Source: Desmodus rotundus
Lineage: Eukaryota > Chordata > Mammalia > Chiroptera > Phyllostomidae
Length of the DNA: 64,000 nt
Assembly: GCF_022682495.2 (NCBI RefSeq)
Contig: NC_071391.1
Location: 113,939,195 to 114,003,194, forward strand
Direction: 5' to 3'
How positions within the stretch are numbered: position 1 is the stretch's first letter; each line of letters opens with the position of its first letter. Below the pieces are notes generated by a model that was not told where the DNA came from, did not search any database, and worked only from the letters and a program-made list of their open reading frames with translations. This document shows positions 35,946 to 47,705 of this stretch, piece by piece. Both the position numbers and the translations under genes were made by a program.

Positions 35946-36098
35946 TGACCAGTTTGTACATTTGGGCCACCTTCTTCCAATTTCTCCTACCTCCACCCCC
36001 GCCTTCAGTAACCACAAGTCTGATCTCTTTTTCTTTTTGTTGCTATTGTTATTCCTGATATAAGTGAGATCATATAGTATATTTCTGTTTGAATTATT

Positions 36099-36320
36099 AT
36101 TATTATTTTTTGTTGTTCAAGTAGAGTTATTTCCATTTTCTCCCCACCACTCTCCCCATGCCAGGCATCCCTACTTCCCACCCTTGATCCTATCCCCCTT
36201 TGGTTTTGTCCATGTGTCCTTTATAGATGTTCCTGAAAACCCTTCCCTCCTTTCTAACCAATGTCCCTTCCTACTTCTCCTCTGGTTACTGTCAGTTTGT
36301 TCTTAATTTCAATGTCTCTG
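36099..36320 (-). mobile_element. Bat L1 3' UTR, 5'-truncated
   Basis: It has a T-rich end, 'ttgttgttcaagtagagtta', a C-rich tract, 'tttgtccatgtgtccttta' and 'ggttactgtcagtttgttct' in minus orientation. A short direct repeat GAATTATT (36091-36098 and 36321-36328) fits a TSD, and the old L1 text is continuous when the insert is removed. Confidence 0.88.
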
Positions 36321-36353
36321 GAATTATTTTAGTTAGCATGATGCCTTTAAATT

Positions 36354-36579
36354 TTTATTTATTTATTTTTAGAGAGAAGAGAAGGGAGGGAGAAAGAGAG
36401 GGAGAGAAACATCAATGCAAGAAAGAAACATTGGTTGGTTGGTTGGTTGTTTTGCATGATACCTGACGGTGACTGAACCTACAATCCAAGTATGTGCCCT
36501 GACTGGGAATTAAACCGGCGATCTCTAGCTTTGGAGGAGGATGCCCAACCAACTAAGCCATACCATTCTGGGTGGCACA
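36354..36579 (-). mobile_element. Ves SINE, longer subtype, with TSD and TTGG expansion
   Basis: The T-rich tail complement and purine tract are followed by 'aaacatcaatgcaagaaaga' and 'aacattgg', with TTGG repeated about four times (36430-36447), then the 'gtgccctgactgggaatt' block and a head ending 'ccaactaagccataccattc'. The target duplication is ATGCCTTTAAATT (36341-36353) and ATGCATTTAAATT (36580-36592), one mismatch. Confidence 0.95.
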
Positions 36580-36895
36580 ATGCATTTAAATTCCATTATG
36601 TTGTTCTAAATATTCAGATATCCTTTTTATGACTGAATAATATTCCATTGTGTGTGCGTGTGTGTACCAAAAGTCTTTATTCATCTATCAATGAACACAC
36701 AGGTGTTTCTATATCCTGGCTGATATCAACAATGCTGATATGAACATGGTGGTGCTGGTATCTTTTGGGTTAATGTTTTAGTTAAACAGAATCTTCCCAG
36801 AGTGGAATTTCTGGATCATATAGAAGTAAAGTGGTCTTTAAGCAAAGTTGTAAAGTTGTCTTTTACAGTGGAAGCTGTAAAATTCAAATAAAATT

Positions 36896-38047
36896 TCATC
36901 TTAAAATGTACTTAAATTAATAGCTATTCTATAACAAAGCTTATTAAAAGAAAGAAATAAAAGAGTAAGTTTGAGGATCTGGTTTCCTCTAAGCATGCAG
37001 TCAAAAGTTAGTAAAAAACAAGGGAGCCCACACAAGTGGCTAGGATAAACAAGAATATCCTGTACCTCAGAATCAAAATCCAAAGGAGCACATCAATATT
37101 GCTGGAATTTTACATGAATTATAAAGGTAAGTGGAAATTAGGACAGAAAAGTCAATGAAAAAAGGCCAGCAAGAAAACAAGTGCTCTTCTGGCATATACT
37201 TATCTTCCTGAAAGATGGCAAGAATAAATAAACAAAAAAATAGAAAAGATCAAATATAGGTATAACTAAGGTTGCTAAATTTAAATCAGAGAATAAGTGT
37301 GGATTGTAAATCTAATACAAGTAGGGTGAAATTTGGAGAAGAGTTTTTATTTATTTGATTATTTGAAAAAATAAAAGCTGACTACATGTATCTTTGTAAA
37401 TCATGAATGAATGCATTTTATGGCTGTCACTATTGAAATATTGCTTCCAGAGATGAGTATATCTGATTGGTCCAGAAGGATATTTATTGACTCAGCAATT
37501 GCCTATGGCAAGAAACTTGAACAGTTTTTCATGCTGCAGTATTATCAGAAAATTAGGTCTAGAACATTTTTAAAACCTATCCATACTGCACTCTGAAACT
37601 GATAAACTGCTACAGAAATGTAAGATTTAAGAAAAATACCTATATAGAATCCAAAACTGCAAAATATACCTGGCATTTATTGGGAAGAAAGCCAATTCTC
37701 TATACTATAATGTTTATAAATAACGGAAGCCTGAATTCTTCTGATGTGAAGACAACCATGCATACATATGTAAATGTAAATATTCATTTACATTTGTAAG
37801 TATATAAATGAATGTTTAAAATTAAATTAAATTTGAAACATATTTCCATTATAGAAATTGCATGCAAGCATTTCACAAAACTGGAACATACAGAAATCTA
37901 GAAAGAAACAAATAAAATAATGGAAATAAAAGCCACCATTATTCTATCATTCAATAAACAGTACAGGCCTAACTTTTCATTAATAATTATCATGCTTCAT
38001 GGAAGAGCAAGTCCAGGAATTGGAAATTTTATTTCTGGAATAGAGAT
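36896..38047. other. Unannotated spacer
   Basis: No gene or nameable repeat is seen. Frames of about 60 codons at 36901-37083 (minus) and 37411-37596 (plus) have no recognisable homology. Confidence 0.45.
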
Positions 38048-38225
38048 CATAGTAAATGTTACAAGCCCGTAGGTTGTAAAGTTACTGCCCTGAATACTCG
38101 ATTCGGCAGTGGTATGGTGAAAGCAGCCACAAACAGTACGTGAATCAATAAGCAGGGTTGTGTCCCAATAAACTGCGTTCACCGGAGCAAGCACTGAGCC
38201 CACCTGGCCTGCCAGCCGTAGTCTG
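38048..38225. mobile_element. hAT-Charlie-type MITE
   Basis: 'atagtaaatgttacaagccc', 'gtgaaagcagccacaaac', 'agtacgtgaatcaataagc', 'gttgtgtcccaataaactgc' and 'ggcctgccagccgtagtc' are, in order, the phrases of the common mammalian hAT-Charlie MITE. Its consensus runs 'gaaagcagccatagacaa' to 'ggctgtgttccaataaaac'. The ends are partly eroded and the exact MER name is not certain. No transposase is present. Confidence 0.72.
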
Positions 38226-38395
38226 CCAGTCGTTGTTCGCAACTATCATAGCATTTAAGATTCCAGCTCCAGCTTTAACTCCATAAAAAGCTGAGATATT
38301 TGATATTTGTAAAGTTCAAATCCATTACTGACAGAAAAGACAGTTTTTCTTTTGCGAATGTGTTTCTCTTTATAATGTACTTTTAAGCGTTTCCT

Positions 38396-39185
38396 TGGAT
38401 AACAAGTGTTGGTGTGGATGTGGAGAAAAGGGAATCCTTGTACGCAGTGCATGAGAATGTAGACTGGTGCAGCCACTGTAGAAAACAGTGTGGAAGTTCT
38501 TCAGAAAGTTAAAAGTAGAATTACCATTTGAACTAAAATTCCAATTATGGGTATACGTACAAAAGAACTGAAATCAGGACTGTAAAGAGATATCTGCACT
38601 CCCATATTTATTGCAGCATCATTGACAATGTTCAAGATGTGAACCTAACTGCCCATCAACAGATGAATGGATTAAGAAAATCTGTTATATCCATACACTG
38701 GAATATTGTTCAGCTTGAAAAAGCAGGGAAATCTGCCACATGCAACAACATGGGTGGATCTGGAGGATATTATGCTGAGTGAAATAAACCCAACACAGAA
38801 AGACAGACACTGTATGATCTCTGGCACAGGTGGAATCTGAAACAGTTGAACACACAAGCAGAGAGTGGTGGTTGCCGGGGCTTGGTGAGGGGCATATGGG
38901 GAGATGCTAATCAAAGCACACAAAGTTTCAGTTATGCAAAGTAAGTAATTTCTGGAAATCTTCTGTACAACACAGGGCCTAGGACTAACAATACTATATT
39001 GTATACTTAAGATTCTGCTGAGTGTAAACTTTAAGTTGGGAGGAGGAGGGAAGGAAACTTTTGGAGGTAAAGGCGTTGAGAGTGATGGTGATTTCACAGG
39101 TATATACTTATCTAAAAACATAGCAGTTTGTATATATTGAATATTTACAGCCTTTTATATGTTGTCATATTAAATAAAGCAGTTA
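38396..39185 (+). mobile_element. Old L1 3' end (L1MB-like), nearly complete 3' UTR
   Basis: It carries the ORF2 tail ('ggtgtggatgtggagaaaag', 'gaatgtagactggtgcagcc', 'gatgaatggattaagaaaat', 'tatgctgagtgaaataaacc') and then the L1MB-type 3' UTR ('ggtggttgccggggcttgg', 'tgatttcacaggtatatac', 'tattgaatatttacagcc', 'ttaaataaagcagttaca'). All frames are interrupted. Confidence 0.9.
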
Positions 39186-39560
39186 CAATTATTTTCTCTA
39201 GTTAGAGGCAATTTTAACGAAAGTCTGAACATGTTTTCCATAGCCTTTGCTTGTTGTACGAGGTTTGCTACTGTACTGTATGTGGATCAGATAATCTGTT
39301 TTTGCCAAAGTCCCTAAAGATAAGTAGCTTTCTAAAATAATGTCAGTCATTCTACAATATATTATGACAGCTCATCTATACAAGAGACTTTTTGACTTGC
39401 TAAGTTAATAAAATATTGATTAGAAAAACTATAGTTTATAATAAATAAAGAACAAGGCCAGCTCATGCATTATTGTTGTATAATTTCACTATATTATTTC
39501 ACTTTGTAGCTAGCCTCTCTGCCATTTGTCATCTGTGGGCCCACAAAAATGCACACTAGA

Positions 39561-39795
39561 ATATTCTATATATATGTATATTCTCTGTATATATATTCTA
39601 CATATATAGAGAGAATAATACACTAGAATATATATTTGACATATATATTATACATATATAGATAGAAAATATTTATATATTTTAATAAGAACATATATAG
39701 AATTATATATATCTGTATAAGTGTATATATATAAGTGTGCATATATAAGTGTATATGTGTATGTGTGTGTATATATAAGTGTGTATACACACACA
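39561..39795. repeat. TA/GT-rich satellite tract
   Basis: Irregular TATATA, GTATAT and TATAAGTGTG units with internal repeats such as ACTAGAATAT (two copies, near 39555 and 39613) suggest repeated slippage. It ends in (AC)n at 39786-39797. Confidence 0.88.
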
Positions 39796-39884
39796 CTTCA
39801 GTAAGAATGGTTTCTTTTCTTGTTGTTGTTTTAGAAAGAACTATGTATTAAATGAAAATACTAACAAAGGAATCAAACCCTTCG

Positions 39885-40118
39885 GCCCTGACCAGTGTGG
39901 CTCAGTTGTTTGGGTATCATCCCACAAATTGAAAGGTCACTGGTTCGATTCCTGGTCAGAGCATATGCCTGGGTTGCAGCTTTGGTCCTGGACGGGGTGC
40001 GTACAAGAGGCAACTGACTGATGTTTCTCTCTTGAATCAATGTTTTTTTTTTTTTTCCCTCTCTTTCCTCTTCCCTTCCTCCCTCTCTAAAAACAAATAA
40101 AACATATTAAAAAAAAAG
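39885..40118 (+). mobile_element. Ves SINE, plus strand, canonical copy
   Basis: It starts GCCCTGACCAGTGTGGCTCA, has an A-box-like TGGCTCAGTTG, a B box GGTTCGATTCC (39942-39952), the tRNA-unrelated body with 'gaggcaactgactgatg' and 'tctctcttgaatcaatg' (the duplicated phrase of the longer subtype), a T14 run and an A-rich tail at 40110-40118. A decayed TSD may be ACTAACAAAGGA (about 39860) and ACTAACACAGAA (40121). This is the best-preserved internal pol III promoter in the window. Confidence 0.96.
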
Positions 40119-43100
40119 AAACTAACACAGAACCAATTCAAATTTTCTAGTCACTGTTGGATTAGTTTGTGGCAGATATAGAGATATAAGAGGACAAGAT
40201 TGGACAGGATTCTTAAAGAAATCTCAGATAGTTCATGGGGGACATATAACAACAACAAAAATGATCTCAGTGCTGCTTATTGCCTTATAGCAAAAAGTAA
40301 ACACAAATTATGAGGCAATTATGAGGAAAAGCTTGCTTTCACAGACTTAAAAGAGTACCTCAAGTACTTCAGAAAGGAAGTGAAATCTGGAATTTATGAC
40401 TATAGGTACTGGAAAATGGGATTAGAAAACCTCTTGAGGAAAAAAAAAAAACAGAAGGAAGCTCATCATTTTACTTCTTGGTGTCTTTTTGTCTTCACTT
40501 AAAAACGCAATGCTGCCTGATACAGAGAGTCGTGAAGATTAATTATTTGTATATACTAAGTACTATGAAGGTGCTCCACGTAACTTTCTCATTAATCAAA
40601 ACGCAAGCTCCTTCAGTCTTGGTCAGTGTACTGTTTTAGAAGGTACTGAGTACATTATACACGTAGCAAGACAGACCAAGAAACTTTTGTTTTTATTCCT
40701 CAAAACTATACCCTGGATTTTCACTAGTCTTCATAATTTCACAGGAGCCGCCTTTACAATACTAGAGGTCTTTCTGGGTCTTGTGCACTGGAGGGGTCTT
40801 ACTAAGTTCCAACATCATGAGCTGTGATTAGGGAACACAAGCAAACAGCATCTTGCACAGCCCCAGACAGCTGGGTTTTCCATTCTGCTCCACAGGCATT
40901 TCTGGAGAGTTAGAAATGTCTAATGCCTATGTGTAATGTCATAGCAGAATTTTCTAATGTTTGTGACCTGACTCCAAACGGTTCCTGGAATAACTGGAAA
41001 GTTATTCAGTTATTTGGCATTTCTCATCTGAGGTATCTCTTAGGATATTGTAACACTTACCGTGTTCCTAGACTGGGGATAAGCTGATACTGGCCAAGTT
41101 TTCTCATCTCATGCTGTCAGCTTAATTATAGGCATGCAATAAGTGTATGGATGTAGAGCATGTAGTGAAATCTGTGGCACAGTCTATCGATGCTTCTAAC
41201 TAGTAAGGCAACCTGCTACATATTTGAAAAGAAGTCCTATGTCACAGACATAAATCCATATAGAGTTATCAGTTTTTCATACAGTGATATACTCTGTGTA
41301 CAAACAAATGCAGCGGAAGATTTGGTATGCTTCCCAGAGGATCTGGGTACTACTAACTAAATGATCTATTGGAGAAGATAACTGACTGCAATAGTTGCAA
41401 TACCTGGTTTTGTGTTGCTTCCTTTTGTTGTTGTTTACCCTTATTATGGTCAGGGTAAATAGCAAGGAGAGAAAAATCAGTTCCATGATAAACAGATAAA
41501 CTGATGCAAATTTTGGTACTTTCAAATTCAGCGTAGGCCTAGTAATAAGGAAATGCTCACAGGCTGTTTTCTCAAAGGTAACTTTTACAGATAAAGTGGC
41601 CTTTCATGGATTATTTGGACAATGACAGCATCATCTCAAACTCACATAACGTAAAACTAGAGAATACGGGCAACATAAAAGTTACATTTATTTGCATGGA
41701 CTTTTGTGCTTTCATTTCTACTAATGTAACATTTTAGGGTCATTTAGACACACATTCAATGACATTACCCAAGATTCATTTAAATGTAGCACAAAGGATT
41801 AATGCTATTTCCCCATGAAGTGCAAGAAGATATTCATGCTTATTTGTTATAAGTAAACAAAAACAATACAATGTATCCTTCTCATTAGCATGGACAGTTG
41901 TTACAGTAAGTCTGTTTTTTATGCACTGCTTGTTTCCTTCTACAGCTATACTTCAAACATTAGGAGAGTGATGGGGTCTGAAACTGCGATCCCATTTTTC
42001 AACTTGTCAATTAAATGATATTCCATCAGGGATTTATTTGGTGAAATATTATTTAAAGTATTTGCAATATGCAAATACATTGCATCCTGTGCATAATATG
42101 TATCACTGCAAATTAGGGTAGTTAACTCCTCAAGGTAAACCCAAGCACTGAAGAAATTTATCTATCCTTGAAGGACGTCGTGAGCTCTGCTAAGTATTGT
42201 AACTCAGAGACACGCCGTTGATGTCAGATGTGCTTCTATTTAATGTTTTCCCTAGCTGCAGCATCTTTCTCTTAGAAGAATGGCTCTAAGAGAACAACAA
42301 TGCCCTTTGCTTCATGTAATGTCAGAAGCCTCACTGACCAACATAGTGTTAGAAGAAAAAAACCTGTAATAAATGTTAATAGGTCTTGGGAAGGAATCTA
42401 CATCCAGCTTCAGAATGACTCTTAGAGAACCTAGCTTAACTCCTCAACCACTCTATTCATTTAAAACGAAGTTGAAAATAAGTTTTAAATTATGATTCTT
42501 AGTATTTTATTTGAATCCTACTTGCATGTATGAAAGAACAATATACAACTTGACAAGTTTATAAAGAGATCTTAAGTAGCATTTAGAATTATTACCACTA
42601 CAGCTGTATCCTCACAATCCCTGTGAAGCATGCCACACATTTTTATAATATAAATCCACTAAATATAAACCCACAGCTCTATTTAATCTGAAGAAATTTA
42701 AAACAATTTAACTGTAGATTTACTTACTAAGACTAATGAACAGACTGACAGAGAATCCAGCTTGTTTGTGATGAAGGCTAATTTTTACAAGTAGAAAAAA
42801 TAAATTAACCTTTTCTTAAAACACTATTCTTTCCAAACTCAATCTCTAGATAAGTATCAGAGTTATATTCAATCTACACTTAATGTTAGTCTGTTTTCAA
42901 CTTCAGATTTAACATATATTAGAAGGGGCATCTCACCTACTATCTACTCTAGGAAAACATCACTGATGGTAAAAATAAACAAATCAATAAATCTTTAGTT
43001 TTCATTCAAGAATGAAAATTCTTCTCCCTGTCGATGACACCAGGTATTCTACCCTGGCTTCCAACCATGACCCAGAGATCGTTTCTGGTTTAAATTGACA

Positions 43101-43398
43101 ACTAGCTAGTTGTCACCAGCTGGAATGTCGCCATCTACATTTCCACTGAAATACTTGATAAATCATAGAAAACAGCAAAATCTTATAAGTTCCTAAATGA
43201 AGTCAAACTTAAGTCAAACTTGTGCTGGTGTATCTAGTTTTCCTTTAAACCTTACTTGATGGAATTTATCTGATTAAATCAAATGTTGGCACACCTTTGC
43301 AATACCAATCAGGAATTACAGGAAAATCTATTCTATGTTTTCCCACCTTTGTTTAGAAAGTGCAGATGTGTAACAAATGGCCTGCTGTCATTCTAACG
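40119..43398. other. About 3.3 kb free of recognised repeats
   Basis: This is the longest stretch in which I see no transposon apart from an A12 run (40440-40452). Composition is slightly less AT-rich than the surroundings. No exon is convincing. A minus-strand frame of 82 codons (41277-41525) with a hydrophobic N-terminal third has no recognisable domain. A conserved non-coding or regulatory block is possible but only inferred from the absence of repeats. Confidence 0.5.
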
Positions 43399-43414
43399 TT
43401 GAGGGCCAATTTCT

Positions 43415-43796
43415 ATTTTTTGGAGGGGGGGTATCTGTTTTCATCTAATTTAAAAGTGGAAGACTAATTGTTGTTGGTATTTTTTTCTTTTTTTTTCATT
43501 GTTGTTCAAATACAATTGTCTCCATTTTCCCCCCACCATTTTCCCCTGCTCCACCAACCCCTACCTCCCACACTCAATCCTACCCGCCTTTGTCCATGTT
43601 CCTTCTTCCATGTTCTTTGATGACCCTTCTCCATCTTTTTCCTGTTAGCCCATCCTCCCTCCTCTCTGGTTACTGTCAGTTTGTCATTACGCTAAGTGAA
43701 ATAAGCCAGCCAGTGAAAGATAAATGCCGTAGACCTCACCTATAAGTGGAACTTAATCAACAAAACAAACAAGCAAGCAAAATATAACCAGAGATA
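43415..43796 (-). mobile_element. 5'-inverted bat L1 with probable 3' transduction
   Basis: 43497-43684 is bat L1 3' UTR in minus orientation, with a T-rich tract at 43480-43496. 43685-43796 is plus-strand L1 from just upstream (TAAGTGAAATAAGCCAGCC, 'cacctataagtggaactta', 'accagagatattga'), a twin-priming inversion. Flanking repeats TTGAGGGCCAATTTCT (43399-43414) and TTGAGGGCTAATTTCT (43797-43812) match at 15 of 16. They enclose 65 extra non-L1 bases (43415-43479) beyond the L1 tail, which therefore look like a 3' transduced flank ending in a short A run. Confidence 0.85.
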
Positions 43797-43812
43797 TTGA
43801 GGGCTAATTTCT

Positions 43813-44944
43813 AAAACAGCCCTCCTTCCCTCTGTTCCAAATCAGTACTTCTCTTTCCACTTTCAATTGGCAACTATAATCCACAGACTATAAAACCCAT
43901 CTAACCAGACAGAGATAAGTAGATGACAGATATCAACTGGGTAGGTCATATTTAGGAAAGTGCAGTCTTGGAAACTCAGTTACCAAAAATAGAGTGCAAT
44001 GGGCTTAATAACAGGAATAACGTATCTAGGAATACTAAGTATTTAGCCTTGAGTTTTCATCATTCCAAGCATTATGGGAAAGTGAAAGTGGCGTCTTATT
44101 ACTAATAATTTCCACATGATAAAGTCAACATCAATAGTGGGAAGTATTCATGGGACTATGGGCAAAAACGCATTTTTCCAGCTGCAAATGTGAAGATGTT
44201 TCTCACCCAGTCTCAGGGACAGAGATCGCACAAATGCAATCCACATATCCACGCTGTTAGCAAAGGTTGGTTAGAAACAGATTGTCTATGTGTGAGGACA
44301 ATATAAAGATTGAAATAATAGGACAATGAAATACAACTAAAGCAGAAATAGATAAGGACGTGTTTGGCACAATTAAATCATTTAAATTTTGCCTTGAACA
44401 CAATGAAGCATAAATAGACACCATGTAATATTAAAGGGCAAACTTGTAAAGGTTATGCAGAAGACAAGTACAAATGTAAACAATGATAAGAAAAATAATG
44501 TAGAGCTGATTAGAGTGCATTTGATTATATATATTTAATAAAAGACTTTTAGCTGAAAAGCAATTGGACTATATAAATAAAAAGTGTTTACCAAATTCCT
44601 AGAAAAAATTTTTTAAAAGGTACATATTTAGCCATGCTAATTTTTAATTATTATAAAAGTATACAAATATCCAGGCCAGAAAGGATAAATATCTATAAAG
44701 GAAAAGAAATAAAGATTCTCTTTACTTGATTAATTATTACTAGAATTAGTAGTATATTTCCCATAGTAATACACATTCATTTTTTTTTTCATTTTAAATC
44801 AGTTAATACTAAATTTAAAACTGAAGTTTCATACATGAGCAGGTAGTATAGTTTTCTCCTCCTCCCTGGAAATCATCGGGGTAACTATAAAAGGTATCAT
44901 GACCCAACTGCTAGTTCCTTTTTTTATTTTGTTTTGGTTTTGAT
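43813..44944. other. Unannotated AT-rich spacer
   Basis: No gene or nameable repeat is recognised. Confidence 0.5.
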
Positions 44945-45154
44945 TTTTTAAAATATTTTATTTATTTATTTTTAGAGAGAGGGGAAGGGAAGAGAAAGAG
45001 GGAGAGAAACATCAATGTGTGGTTGCCTCTCGCACCCCTCTACTGGGGACCTGGCCTACAACCCAGGTATGTGCCCCGACTGACAATCAATCGTGCCAGC
45101 GATCCTTTGGTTCACAGGCCTGTGTTCAATCCACTGAGCTGCACCAGACAGGGC
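44945..45154 (-). mobile_element. Ves SINE, short-body type, minus strand
   Basis: The T-rich tail complement, 'gagaggggaagggaagag', 'aaacatcaatgtgtggttgc' and the 'ggggacctggcctacaaccc' block are followed by a head ending 'ccactgagctgcaccagac'. A plus-strand frame across it (45017-45226) is an artefact of the SINE body. Confidence 0.95.
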
Positions 45155-45735
45155 ATGCACATTCATTCTTTTATACCCTTCTTTTACAATGTATTTGAGA
45201 ATCAGTTAAAAATTAAAAATCAATAAGGGATATATTTTAGCATTAAAAAAAGGCTGATATTTTTACCTCAGGATTCAACCTTAACGAAATAAAAAATAGT
45301 AATACTTTAAGAAACATAATATAGGTAACATGTTTATAGGAAATACTATATCATAGAAATAAAATGTACAAAAGCAAGACAAGTGCCATTAAAATAACCA
45401 TGTTACAAGACTTTGTACACTATAAAATTATACATTCTATGTACAATATGCAATAATATATCAATCGATATATTTATATAACTGGAACAACGTGCGCTAG
45501 AATGCTGCACTAGATGATAAGAATTGGGGAGTTCTCAATTTCTGCCCTATTTTGCTAATGATTTTCACAATAACTATGTCATTTAGTAATAAAATTGGAA
45601 AATAATATTGATAACTTTTAATGCTATAAATATTTTAATATAATATAAAATTGTATGAATATGTAAACTATAATATAGTGGAAAAGAAAAAACAATGGGT
45701 TCTCACCAAAATTTCAACAGTGGTTGTCTCTATAT
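45155..45735. other. Unannotated AT-rich spacer
   Basis: No recognisable element or gene. Confidence 0.5.
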
Positions 45736-45886
45736 CAGTATTTCTCAAACTGCAATGCGCTCACGAATGTCCTGGGAACCTTGTTTAAAAACGGGTTCCG
45801 ACTTTGCTCTCGGAGATATAGACTGATGTGCCGCATGTCTGACAATCTCCCAGTTGATGCTGGTGTGGCTGAGCTGAGCACCACAG
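45736..45886 (+). mobile_element. MER5A-like hAT-Charlie MITE
   Basis: It starts CAGTATTTCTCAAACTGCAA (MER5A CAGTGGTTCTCAAA-type end), continues 'tcctgggaaccttgttta' and 'gacaatctcccagttgatgc' and ends near 'gagctgagcaccacag', the decayed inverted terminal repeat. It is non-autonomous with no coding capacity. Confidence 0.78.
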
Positions 45887-46254
45887 CAAAGATGCATATG
45901 GTCTGCTTAAGGATAATATTTCTGCTTCTTTATGCATTTCTGTATTGTCAATTTTCAGTAATCAATAATTTATACTTCTTATGTTTTATATACTAAGCTT
46001 ATGTGTAGGTTCTATATTTAGGATGAATATATAGTGTTATAAAATGGTTATATAATGAAATTTAAACCAGAGTACCTATGACATACTTTCTTCTCACTTC
46101 TGTATAATTTTTATTGCAAACCATCGAAGCTGTTGGTCCTAACAAACCACCATCTTCCAAAGCTCTCTGTTGTGATCTGGTAGACACAAATAGTTAGCTA
46201 GCTAAGAAAATCATCAACTTTAAAGATTGTGGAAAGTGTTGATAAACAGTTTCG

Positions 46255-46388
46255 GCTGAGCCATATGGGATGTTTGAATCTCAAACACACATTGCAATAC
46301 ACAGATGATATATTATGGAATTACACACTTGAAACCTATGTAAATTATTAATCGATGTTACCCTATTAAATTTAATGAAAATAAAAAA
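46255..46388 (+). mobile_element. L1 3' UTR terminus, plus strand
   Basis: 'tatggaattacacacttga', 'aacctatgtaaattattaat' and 'ttaccctattaaatttaatg' followed by an A-rich tail are the plus-strand version of the L1 3' end found reversed at 30905. Confidence 0.75.
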
Positions 46389-46448
46389 GAATGGCCTAAA
46401 TCTTTGGAAGTATCTCTTTCAAGCTGAACATATCTTTTGTTTCATGTT

Positions 46449-47705
46449 TTGTTTTTTTTTTATTGTTTTTCAAGTACAGTTGTCTCCATTTTCCCCTACC
46501 ACTGCCCCCCAACCCCAGCCATCCCCACCTCCCACCCTCCATCCTACCCCCATTTGGCTTTGTCCATGCATCCTTTATACGTGTTCCTGACAAGTCTTCC
46601 CCCTTTTTCCCCAACTAAAATCCTCAACAAAATATTGGTGAACGACATCCAGCAATAAATTAAAAAGATCATTCACTATGATCAAGTGGTATTCGTCCCA
46701 GCAATATAACAATGATACAATATTCACAAATCAATAAATGTAATACATCACATAAACAAAAGGAAAGACAAAAATCATATGATCATATCAATATATGCAA
46801 GAAAAGCATTTGATAAGGTACAACACCAATTTATGATAAAAAAAAACTCAGCAAAGAGGGAATAGAAGGATCATTCCTCAACATAACAGAGGCTATATAT
46901 GAGAAACCTACAGCTAATGTCATACTCAAAAAACTAAAAGTTTTCCCACTAAGATCAAAAACAAGACAAGAATGTCTGCTTTCACCACTCCTATTGAACA
47001 TAGTATTGGAAGTCCTAGCCAAGCTATCAGACAAGAAAAAGAAATCAAAGGCATCCAAACTGGAAAGGAAGAAGTAAATTGTCAGTGTTTGTAGATGACA
47101 TGATAGTGTACGTAGAAAATCCTATAGACTCCACCAAAAAACTACTCAGCCTAATAAGTGAATTTGGCAAAAGAGCCAGATACAAAGCCAATATTCAAAA
47201 ATCAAAGGAATTTTTCTACACCAACAATGAAATATAAGACACAGAAATCAGGAAAAAAAAACCCATTTGCTATAGCAACAAGAAAAATAAAATTCCTAGG
47301 AATAAACCTAACCAAGGAGGTAAAAGACCTATACTCAGAAAACTACACAACACTGAAGAAATAAATTAAGGAAGACATGAATTAATGGAAGCATATACCA
47401 TGTTCATGGATTGGAAGAATTAACATCATCAAATGTCCATACTACCTAAAACAGTTTATAGATTCAATGCAATCCTTATTAAAATACCAATAACATACTT
47501 CATAGATATAGAACAAATATTTCAAAAATTTATATGGAACCATAGATGGCCCTGAATAGGCTCAGCAATTTTGAGAAACAAGAACAAAGTAGGAGGGATC
47601 ACAATACTGATATCAAACTATATTACAAGGCCACTGTAATCAAAACAGTCTGGTACTGGAATAAGAATAGACACACAGATCAATGGAACAGAATAGAGAG
47701 CTCAA
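46449..47705 (-). mobile_element. 5'-inverted bat L1 carrying an ORF2 reverse transcriptase fragment
   Basis: 46449-46615 is bat L1 3' UTR in minus orientation (T-run, 'caagtacagttgtctccatt'). 46616-47705 is plus-strand ORF2 from within the reverse transcriptase, with the palm motif FVDDM at about 47088-47102 and [33 protein letters not shown]-type and [14 protein letters not shown] stretches downstream. The two parts are not adjacent in L1, so over 1 kb of ORF2 tail is missing between them. Several stops and frameshifts make it non-coding. A decayed TSD is likely: ACATAT...TTTCATGTTT at 46428-46448 and 47706-47723. Confidence 0.9.

Larger units (their letters stand above)
35612..36895 (-). 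mobile_element. Old L1MA/L1MB-like 3' end with three nested insertions
   Basis: Pieces of one minus-strand old L1 3' end lie at 35612-35877 ('ccagttttattgagaaataa'), 35946-36090 ('ataagtgagatcatatagta'), 36329-36340 and 36580-36895 ('tgactgaataatattccatt', 'ggaatttctggatcatatag'). They are separated by two bat L1 ends and one Ves SINE. Rejoined, the order follows L1 without gaps. No frame survives. Confidence 0.85.

Noticed and set aside
405..45154. Strand bias of Ves SINEs (8 minus, 2 plus) as evidence for an enclosing gene
   Set aside because: Ten copies are too few; a split of this size arises fairly often by chance.
46616..47705. A functional reverse transcriptase gene
   Set aside because: The palm motif FVDDM is present, but the frame is broken by several stops and shifts and lacks both ends of ORF2.
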